A stretch of 64,000 nt of DNA from positions 177,001 to 241,000 of the forward strand of contig WBZZ01001696.1 in NCBI GenBank assembly GCA_019918135.1, given 5' to 3'. Shown piece after piece: positions 10,901-17,516 of the stretch. Both the position numbers and the translations under genes were made by a program. The notes beneath the pieces were generated by a model, which had not been told where the DNA came from, did no database searches, and saw only the letters and a list, made by a program, of their open reading frames with translations. Every line of letters starts with the position of its first letter. The stretch's first letter is position 1. This stretch comes from Paulinella micropora (taxonomy: Eukaryota > Cercozoa > Imbricatea > Euglyphida > Paulinellidae).

Positions 10901-13900
10901 AGGTCAAGAACATGGAGGCGCAGGTCAAGGCGCTGAACCTGTCGGCTGACATTAACGACTGGCTCAACAGCGTGCAGCAGGCGTCGCTAGAGAACATGCA
11001 GAAAAGGCTGAAGGACCTGTCGAATGGCGTGGCGGACTACACGGGCCGCTTCGACCAGCAGTCGGCCAAGATCGAGGGCCACTTCGCCGAACTGTCGTCG
11101 CAGCTCACCAAGGTGCGCGCGCAGATCGCGCGGCTGGACGAGGGCAGCGGTCAGGCCGTGGCCGAGCTGCGGCAGCTGGCGGAGGCGGTGGACGACGCGC
11201 TGAACGTGACGGCGGGGTTGATGCTAGACTTTGCGGCCGTGATGGGCAAGTCCGCGGCCAACAGTGTTGAAGTGGCGGCGCTGGCCCGGCGCCTGCTGTA
11301 CGGGCGCCAGCGCTACGTGGGGCACGTGCACGACGTGCAGGAGGAGCTGGCGCTGACAGATGTCGCTGAGGTGCCGTTCCTGCCGACGACGCCGTACGAC
11401 AACGGCACCGAGTACGGCGTGGCGCCGCGCAAGCCGGCAGGGGCGGCGGCCACGGCGCCGGCGCACGAAATGAGGTTGTGGCAAAGTTTTGTCGAGAGCT
11501 CGGTGGTGTGGGTGGTGCAGGTGCGCCTGCTGCAGCTGTGCGACCTGCGCTGGGTGCAGGACGGGCTGTACCAGGCCGGCGGCGGGCTGGACGTGGCCGG
11601 TGCGCTGGACGCGTTCGGGCCGCCCAAGTGCCGGCTCGGCACCCTGTCGGACCAGCTGCGGTGCCTGGGCTGCCGGCTGCGCGTGACGGCCAAGCGCTGT
11701 CCCACGGCACTTTCAACGCCGGACGCGGCGTCCGCGCGGTGGTTCCACAACACGACGTGGCTGCGCCTCGACCTGGCGCGGCGGCCGCTAGGCAGTAGTG
11801 TCTGCGCGCAGCCGGCGATAATAATACCACGCTCGGCCGTCAAGTCGAGCGTGTGGGCCGCCGCCACCCTGCTCTCGCCGGTGGTGGCGATCACGAGCAA
11901 CTCGTGGGGGCAGCAGACGCGGCCGCCCGGGACTGCGGTGGGCCCCGAGCACGAGACGGCCGAGGACCTCGAAGCCGATGTCATTGGGCTGGACCTAGCG
12001 TCGCCGGCGGAGATCCGCGGTTTGCTGACGTCGCTGTGCCAGGGCCCGGCCGCCCTGCTAGGCACCAGCGGCAACTGGAGCGGCCGGCCGCTGCTGGCGG
12101 CGTCGTTCGGCCCGACAGCGGAGCAGAGCGCGTTGTACAACTACTGGAACCTGGCGGGCACGCGGGCGTCGGCGCCGCAACTTCGGCCGGAACTGTCGTC
12201 GGTGCAGCAGATGCGCGAGCTGCTGGTGTGCGACAGCAACCTGCGCACGGCGCGCGCGCTGGCGACGCTGCACACCCAGATCCAGACGGACCCGGCCCAG
12301 TTCCTGACCACGAACGAGCTGTACATGGGACAACTGCCGGCTACTCTTAGCGCTGAGGACCGCCCGTGGCTGCTGACCCCGCACCCGCTCGCGACCATTC
12401 TCCTGTCGCAGTGTGCTTATGCAGTGCAGCGCCTGGCCAACAGCCCGTTGTCGATCGAGTTCCGGTACGCGAACGAGGGCCTGCTGCCGCCGCTGGGCCT
12501 GCGCACCGAGTTCAGCCAGCGGGCGCCACCGCCACCCGACGCGGTCGCCGGGTTCGTGTCCGACCAGCCGTCGCTGTGGTCGAACTTCAAGCAGCCGGCC
12601 GTTGCCAACACCAACGCCACGAACACCAACGCCACGAACACCAACGCCACAGTGCCGAGCCCTAAGGACATCGCGTTCGCGAACGGTCTGGCCGAGGTGC
12701 AGGCCCTGGTCGACGAGGTCAACGCGGCCGGGTCGTCCAACCCCGCCGCGCTGGAGGACGAGGAGCTGCAGCTGCTGCGCCAGAACGACGTGCCGACCGA
12801 CCTCGTGAACTGCTACCGCAGCAGCTGGCTCACGCACGGCGGCCGCGCGATCCGCCTGCAGCGCATACAGACCGCGCCGGCGCCGAGGATCGAGCTGGCG
12901 GTCGAGCTGGACCGCACCGGCCCGGAGCTGGCGGGCCTCAGCGCGCCGGAGCTGTCCCGGCTGGAACAGCAGGTGTCCGGGCTGCGCTGGGAGCTCGTCG
13001 ATCACGACATCGGCGGCGCGGACCTGTTGGGCAGTGACTGGTACTACGTGGGCGAACCCGAGTGCGCGCTGGGCGGCAATTGTACGGCGCCGACCCCGGC
13101 GGTCGGGCCACGCCACGTGATGGACGTGGACCCGGACGATATCTGCCAGGGCGAGAGCGCGCACATGCGCGCGACGCGCGCGGCGGGCGGGGTGTGCCTG
13201 AATACCGTGCGCCTGCCCGTGGCGGCCGCGCGCAATGCGGATCGCGGCGACGGCACGTGGAGCATGTTCAGCTTCGAGGACTTCTACCGCTACGAGCACG
13301 GCTCGCTAGCGCACGTCCAGCCGGCGGCGGACGACTTCGACCCGCGCCTGGCACTGCTGGCGCCCGTGCAGCTGGCGCGCTCGGTGGCCAAGGTGGACGG
13401 CCGTCTGTTCTGCGCGCGGGCGCCCGGTACCGTCGTGCGGCGGCCGTGCGCGGTGCTGCAGGACTTCGAGCTGCTGGAGCACGCCGCCGGGCGCCTAAAG
13501 TGGCGGGCCGCGTCGGGCCGCGGCCGGGTTACGGCGCAGCTGCACGTGCCGACTAACATGACGGCTACTATTAGCGCGGGCGGCGGCGGGCAGTCGTCGA
13601 CCACGACGTGCCCGCGGCAGACCAGCGTAGCGCTGCCGGGCACGGCCGACATGGCGCTGGAGTTCTGGTCCACGACCGTCATTTCGGCGCAAGTCGCGGT
13701 CCGCGGCGGCCGCGGCTGGTGCAACTCGACGCTGCCCCCCGCACTGCGCCTGGCGTGGCCGCTCGTGACGCCGAACTGTACCGACCCCGCCGAGGTCCGG
13801 CTGCTCGTGGGCGGTGCGTTGTGCTTTGTGTGGCAGGCAGCGGCCGCCATCACGCCCGGCCCCGACCAGGCGCTGCTGCGCAGTTCTTACAGCAGCGAAC

Positions 13901-14805
13901 AAGCGGTGCTGTTGGGCCAGATCGCGAACCTGAGCGTGGCTTCGCTGCAGGTACAGTCCGAGTGGCAGGAGCTCGTGACACGCAGTTTTCTGGACTACGG
14001 TCGCGGCTGGGTCACCCGCTCGGCCCTCGGGGTGTGGGTGCCCGAGAACGTGACGAACGTGACGTTCAACGCGACGAACTTGCTGACCGTCAACGCGACG
14101 ACGACGAGGCGGCCGAACGCGACGACGACGACGAGGCAGCCGAACGCGACGACGTCGCGGCCGAACGCGACGGCACGCCGGCGGTTGGCGGCGGCGGCGG
14201 CGGGGGACCCGTTTGCGCCGACAAAGGGCGCGGGTTCGGACGAGGACGCGGCCGCCGCGCTAGATTCGTTGGCCAAGTGGTCCGCCGGCCAGGCCAAGAC
14301 CATAGAAGAGCTAACGCGGGAGCGCGGGCTGCTCGACACGAGAGTGTCCGACCTGCAAGCGCTGATCGCAGAGCTCGAGCGCAACTGGTCGGTGTTTGAA
14401 ACAGCCTTCCGGAACGCCAACGGGACCAAAGACGAGATGTGGAGCTTTCTGGGCTCGCTCGGAACCCGTGAGAACGACACCAAGTGCTTGCTAGACGCAA
14501 TAGGTGTGGGGGCGAACGCCGTGAGCCCCGGCCAGCTAGCCAACCTCAGCAGCAACTTCGAGGCCTGGCAGATCAGATACGCCAGCGGCGACCAGGGCGC
14601 CGTGCGGGAAATCCCGCCCCTGCGGGCTAAACACAACCGCGGACTCGCCATTGGCTTGTTTGTCCCGTTGCTGTTGTTGTTTGCGGCGGGGTGGGGCTGG
14701 CTGGGCTACACCATAGCTACAGGCAAGATCCCTCCGCTGAACCAATGTTGCCGCTGCAACCAATGTTGCCGCGGGAAATATCGCAGGGTTGCGCCAGCGC
14801 CTTGA
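7936..14805 (+). CDS. Giant type I transmembrane glycoprotein (2289 aa)
   Basis: The ATG at 7936 starts a signal peptide (SIAAWGLLSLLAIVRGA). The ectodomain is over 2200 residues with many cysteines and dozens of NxS/NxT sites. A long alpha-helical coiled-coil region lies near residues 950-1130. Asn-Ala-Thr repeats sit near 1557-1570 and 2035-2080, and a second coiled coil near 2105-2170. A single membrane helix (AIGLFVPLLLLFAAGWGWLG) lies near 2236-2256, followed by a short Cys-rich tail with CCRCNQCC that may be palmitoylated. Arg triplets at residues 154-156 and 2081-2083 may be kexin-like cleavage sites. The size, anchor and coiled coils suit a virion spike or fusion/attachment protein, but this is inference; no family was recognised. 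It sits in an apparent surface-protein cluster with both neighbours. Confidence 0.9.
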   Translation: MSIAAWGLLSLLAIVRGAVVRSIVSDLVQRNNDQTLDDARVEQLVTVDFDACQLPFSDATGDRVRLLLNLTDGRSVPVWLNCRGVFYETPIEPIEFLPLRLRLHEHMSCEGDVVNMALAQVARTPVPRAKSVYELVAASFWRSGLTNGTSAGARRRLLKNSWDPLYATVPGPGAASPLGGVLVNPGSQCTQPPSGGCDDRHYHPEFIRQYRQTYLDVTYNDLQKRTSDAEVGRTLAASWNRDGNWSWQNALVEYNRLRLLFEHEHELAAKCLVPMLCTGGDVLPGYAEPQVHQKRALELHHTQARLRLATAPYKVWINNGQTYQNYKLSDYQGQTFSDEQKRKMVLDADLDRTNDTYKLMQEQDRMRQLVAFQPIDGRAACSAVQARFWEESRRQGVVPAHVLNLTGVSFIGDSNAPADPPPSAALRSVTSARDMYRWLQAMRLAPTPPAYPNVYQDQDYTIFGAKQNLPRSQAGYPTQWQWDPPCREVNAAYNATHESVTCRGSESSAPGPNALYPRVFASDNRCKFTPNMTVDTQEAYSCVPAQVYAADAAAYWSSSACATVDEKTLYCALAADGGVPTSADDVAAKCFGGSAEAFRRALVESLWVLLDDEGGGFVERQSGEPELDVYRRYFCKEGSLKTSQFWFRSAGNSSDVNWLRNVECPCAESTNEGLKVCPVNPWERLAADGRLRTHGQLQACVRNRGRSYCSPLLDFRSLRAETSNGPATVEDKCNSPFMTTMGDTTHYSGSQLYALLLFAHGQIQSMEKVGFNCSTAHQWCSLPSAGEFSTEAKELYACYDVHSIFAGKCATKGGGTAPLGDPDCKQDCLQDGSIDDRQYLVLRTYVDKCFGKATTESATTAGAGASALAEVRAVPNATCTLKGGAPSPLPSFNRLLLTKETYDFRTGGTLVSNTGVGCTFKCADKTGYTFEPRCKPNFVTSQTSQTLRLTVAKAALDVAANAAALENFVAELTGQKAGNNNLTQIAQEQVKNMEAQVKALNLSADINDWLNSVQQASLENMQKRLKDLSNGVADYTGRFDQQSAKIEGHFAELSSQLTKVRAQIARLDEGSGQAVAELRQLAEAVDDALNVTAGLMLDFAAVMGKSAANSVEVAALARRLLYGRQRYVGHVHDVQEELALTDVAEVPFLPTTPYDNGTEYGVAPRKPAGAAATAPAHEMRLWQSFVESSVVWVVQVRLLQLCDLRWVQDGLYQAGGGLDVAGALDAFGPPKCRLGTLSDQLRCLGCRLRVTAKRCPTALSTPDAASARWFHNTTWLRLDLARRPLGSSVCAQPAIIIPRSAVKSSVWAAATLLSPVVAITSNSWGQQTRPPGTAVGPEHETAEDLEADVIGLDLASPAEIRGLLTSLCQGPAALLGTSGNWSGRPLLAASFGPTAEQSALYNYWNLAGTRASAPQLRPELSSVQQMRELLVCDSNLRTARALATLHTQIQTDPAQFLTTNELYMGQLPATLSAEDRPWLLTPHPLATILLSQCAYAVQRLANSPLSIEFRYANEGLLPPLGLRTEFSQRAPPPPDAVAGFVSDQPSLWSNFKQPAVANTNATNTNATNTNATVPSPKDIAFANGLAEVQALVDEVNAAGSSNPAALEDEELQLLRQNDVPTDLVNCYRSSWLTHGGRAIRLQRIQTAPAPRIELAVELDRTGPELAGLSAPELSRLEQQVSGLRWELVDHDIGGADLLGSDWYYVGEPECALGGNCTAPTPAVGPRHVMDVDPDDICQGESAHMRATRAAGGVCLNTVRLPVAAARNADRGDGTWSMFSFEDFYRYEHGSLAHVQPAADDFDPRLALLAPVQLARSVAKVDGRLFCARAPGTVVRRPCAVLQDFELLEHAAGRLKWRAASGRGRVTAQLHVPTNMTATISAGGGGQSSTTTCPRQTSVALPGTADMALEFWSTTVISAQVAVRGGRGWCNSTLPPALRLAWPLVTPNCTDPAEVRLLVGGALCFVWQAAAAITPGPDQALLRSSYSSEQAVLLGQIANLSVASLQVQSEWQELVTRSFLDYGRGWVTRSALGVWVPENVTNVTFNATNLLTVNATTTRRPNATTTTRQPNATTSRPNATARRRLAAAAAGDPFAPTKGAGSDEDAAAALDSLAKWSAGQAKTIEELTRERGLLDTRVSDLQALIAELERNWSVFETAFRNANGTKDEMWSFLGSLGTRENDTKCLLDAIGVGANAVSPGQLANLSSNFEAWQIRYASGDQGAVREIPPLRAKHNRGLAIGLFVPLLLLFAAGWGWLGYTIATGKIPPLNQCCRCNQCCRGKYRRVAPAP

Positions 14806-14938
14806 GTTCTCTTCCCTCCCGGACTAGCTTGTTTTTTTTCTTGTCTGCGGTGGGGTTGGGGGAGGGGCGGGGGGCTTTTTTTCTGAGCGCAGGTTTGTGG
14901 TGGGATGGGGGCAAGACACCTTTCTCTGCCAGGTTTTT

Positions 14939-14944
14939 ATTAAA
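14939..14944 (+). terminator. ATTAAA poly(A)-like signal
   Basis: ATTAAA lies 134 bases after the stop of the giant glycoprotein gene, within T-rich sequence. The same hexamer follows several other plus-strand genes in the window. Confidence 0.4.
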
Positions 14945-15012
14945 GGTTATTTTCTTTGGTTGAGTTGTTAAGAGCAAAGAATTAAAAACAAGAAAGGGGG
15001 CTGCCAACCCTC

Positions 15013-15020
15013 CTTTTAAA
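15013..15020 (+). promoter_or_regulatory. CTTTTAAA start-proximal motif
   Basis: CTTTTAAA lies immediately before the ATG at 15024. Similar T-run/TTTTAA elements precede the starts at 7936, 20273, 26294 and 28188. They may be AT-rich viral promoter cores; no transcript data are available. Confidence 0.3.
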
Positions 15021-15023
15021 GCA

Positions 15024-16754
15024 ATGGCGGCAGGTAGATTAGCTACCACCGCCCTGTTCTGGGTGGTGTGGGCTCTGTTACTGTGGCCCTCTAAATCAGC
15101 CTTCTGCGGTTTGCGCGCGCGGTTCCGTAACCGGGGGCTGTGCGCGGCCGGGCGCTTGTCCCTTATTTCGCCTGTTTATCCACCACCGTCTGGCCCGCCG
15201 GCTACGACCACCGGGGCGGCCGTCACAACCACGCTTGTACCGGCGGTCACCACGGGGCCCATCGCAACCACGCTTGTGCCGGCTACGACCACCGGGGCAG
15301 CCGCAACCACCCTTATGCCGGCTACGACCACGGGGGCAGCCGCAACCACCCTTATGCCGGCGGTCACGACCACCGGGGCAGCCGCCGCAACCACGCTTGT
15401 GCCGGCGGTCACAACCACCGCGCCGCCAGCCACGACAACCACGACGACCACAATCCCCCCGGATCTCAACTTGCAGTGGAACGTGTCCGACAACGTATCG
15501 CTCACTCTGCCGTTGGAGCCCCCCTTGTCCACCGGGAACCTGCCGCGCAGGCGGGTGCTGGCAGCCGCGAACTGCACCGACCCGAGCGCAAGTTTGGTAC
15601 GGGTCAGCTGGGGGGATGGACAACACTCTCAGTGTGAACTGGCCCTCGGGCAGTGCACACATTTGTACACCAGCGGCGGGGTCTTCGACATCGCGGTCAC
15701 CCATTTGTGCGGTTCACCCCCCGCCTTTACCCTGCGGAACTACCCGCCCGAAGCCGCGCGCGGGCTGCTGAGGGCCTGCTTCGGCCAGCACATCGGGCCC
15801 GAGCCCCTGAACGGCCTGCAGTTCGCCAACGCCGAGAATCTGCAACAGGTCTGCCCACCCCGCGCCGGACAGCTCGTGAACGCCACCGGCATGTTCAGCC
15901 GCGTGCGCCAGAAGGTGGCCGGGCTGGAGCTCTGGAACACGTCGTCAGTCAGATGGGCGCGTGACATGTTCGAGGGCCTGGCGGCCGACGAGGGGCCCAA
16001 CATTAGCTCCTGGGACCTGACGTGCGTGGCCGAGACCAACGGCTGCCGTGGCCTCGAGGGGCGCGTCAGCGGCCCCCGGCTGTCACCGAGCTGCGACATC
16101 ACGCGCCCGCGCCCGGGCGCCGGCGAGCCCCTGCGCCTGCGAATCTTTATCGATAGGCCCGGCGATTTCTACTTGCCAATTGCCAGAACTCGCGACGCCT
16201 GCAGCAACCAGACTGTGCTCCTGGTCGACTGGGGCGACCGGACGGACGGCTCGCGTTGTTCCCCCCGCGGCCCCCCGTGCGTGCATGCGTATGAGCGCGG
16301 CGGCGCCTACAACATTACGGTTTCCAAGCTCGGCGCTGCCTGTGTCTTGGCCGTGTTTTCGACCGCTGGTTTGTTGCCCGGCACAGCGGCGGCTTTGCGG
16401 GCGGTTTCCTTTGGCGACGGCTTCGCGCTGGAACCCGCGCGGGGGGAGCAGCTCAGGGGTACCCTCAACCTAAGGAACATCTCGGCACCGGCTAGCGGGG
16501 GAGCCCCGCTGCTGAATATTTCCTACCTGTTCGAGGGCAGCGGCTACAGCGGCCCGCTGACGAACTGGAACACGTCCTCGGTTCTCTTGGCCTCGTATGC
16601 TTTCCTCGGCCTGGCAAGCGGCGCGTCCGTCGATATCAGTACTTGGAACTTGTGGGGACTCAGGGCCGCCGACGGTTGTGTCGGCTTTGCGGGCGGCAAC
16701 GTCAGGTTCCCGAACAATTGGAGCCCACTAGATGCCGGGTGCAGTTTTACGTAA
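15024..16754 (+). CDS. Secreted protein with tandem PKD-like and DUF285-like modules
   Basis: 576 residues. A signal peptide (TTALFWVVWALLLWPSKSA) is followed by a mucin-like Thr/Ala/Pro repeat region (about residues 58-150). Two homologous modules follow. Each begins with a PKD-like strand pair (VSWGDG near 194; LVDWGD near 399, with HAYERGGAYNITV after it). Each ends in a DUF285/BspA-like repeat: ELWNTSSV and SSWDL near 303-332, TNWNTSSV and STWNL near 512-541. DUF285 repeats are known from bacterial surface proteins and some protists and viruses. An Arg triplet at 175-177 follows the Thr-rich stalk. There is no C-terminal membrane helix, so it is probably secreted or held by partners. It is the third gene of the surface cluster. 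A role in adhesion is inferred. Confidence 0.88.
   Translation: MAAGRLATTALFWVVWALLLWPSKSAFCGLRARFRNRGLCAAGRLSLISPVYPPPSGPPATTTGAAVTTTLVPAVTTGPIATTLVPATTTGAAATTLMPATTTGAAATTLMPAVTTTGAAAATTLVPAVTTTAPPATTTTTTTIPPDLNLQWNVSDNVSLTLPLEPPLSTGNLPRRRVLAAANCTDPSASLVRVSWGDGQHSQCELALGQCTHLYTSGGVFDIAVTHLCGSPPAFTLRNYPPEAARGLLRACFGQHIGPEPLNGLQFANAENLQQVCPPRAGQLVNATGMFSRVRQKVAGLELWNTSSVRWARDMFEGLAADEGPNISSWDLTCVAETNGCRGLEGRVSGPRLSPSCDITRPRPGAGEPLRLRIFIDRPGDFYLPIARTRDACSNQTVLLVDWGDRTDGSRCSPRGPPCVHAYERGGAYNITVSKLGAACVLAVFSTAGLLPGTAAALRAVSFGDGFALEPARGEQLRGTLNLRNISAPASGGAPLLNISYLFEGSGYSGPLTNWNTSSVLLASYAFLGLASGASVDISTWNLWGLRAADGCVGFAGGNVRFPNNWSPLDAGCSFT
15195..15455 (+). repeat. Thr/Ala/Pro-coding minisatellite
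   Basis: Imperfect tandem units of about 48 bp encode variants of TTTGAAATTLVPA. The result is a heavily O-glycosylatable stalk between signal peptide and globular modules. Confidence 0.8.
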
Positions 16755-16771
16755 ACAAAAAAAGTCCGTTT

Positions 16772-16777
16772 ATTAAA
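16772..16777 (+). terminator. ATTAAA poly(A)-like signal
   Basis: TTTATTAAAGATGG begins 15 bases after the stop codon of the PKD/DUF285-like gene. Confidence 0.45.
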
Positions 16778-17516
16778 GATGGCAAAAAGTCTTGGTTTGA
16801 ACCGCCAAACGTTAGCCAACCCCACCTTGTTCTTTTGCTACCACCGGCGGGATTGATTTTCTTGCAGCACTAGAACGCGGATTGGCGTGGTTGTAAGCAC
16901 CAAAAAACAGGCCAGGCGGCTTCGCGCAGACCGTCACGCTTTCTGGGGCGTTTCATGGGCAGCAGCCTGCGTCGCGGTTCCCTGCCGTCACACATGGGTG
17001 AGGGGGAAGAAGACACAAAACAATCAACACACAACAATAAAAAGGGTTTGTTGCGGACAAACAATTATCACACAAAAAGAGGGATCGGAGAAAGAACGGA
17101 GCGAGAGAGTACCTATCTCGTGCCATTCACACACTTCTCGTTTGTGCGGCTGTGGGCAAGGGGTGGTACGACCTCCCCCCCCCCCTTTCCCCCCCAAACA
17201 CCGCCGGACGCGCTTCCACTCTCTTAATTCTTCCAATCTCCCCCTCCCTCCCCCTTCGTGCCTGGCTCAGCTCGGGGCGCCAGCTACCTTTGTTTGTTCC
17301 CTCGCTTCTTCTCCCCCCCCCTTTCGTCCGGCCCCCCCCTCCCCTTTCCTTGGCTCTTTTTCTACGTGCAAACTTTTCTCGGCCCAGCGGGGGGCAACAG
17401 AAGAGGAATTGTTTTGTTTTTTTGTTCTGCTCTTTTGTGTGTTTTTTTTTTCTGGATGCAAGAAACCTTTTTTTTTTTAATCATTCTTTTGTGTCCTGCT
17501 TGACTAGTACTACTAC
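16778..17516. other. Intergenic region without supported gene
   Basis: About 740 bases with runs of C, T and A. Short open frames exist but show no recognisable protein pattern, and their composition follows the homopolymers. I see no gene. Confidence 0.5.

Noticed and set aside
12058-13299. Long antisense open frame inside the giant glycoprotein gene
   Set aside because: Arg/His/Gln-rich shadow composition typical of GC-rich antisense; the sense strand has signal peptide, glycosylation sites and anchor.
16887-17480. Plus-strand open frame of 197 codons
   Set aside because: Composition follows C and T runs and no domain or signal is seen.
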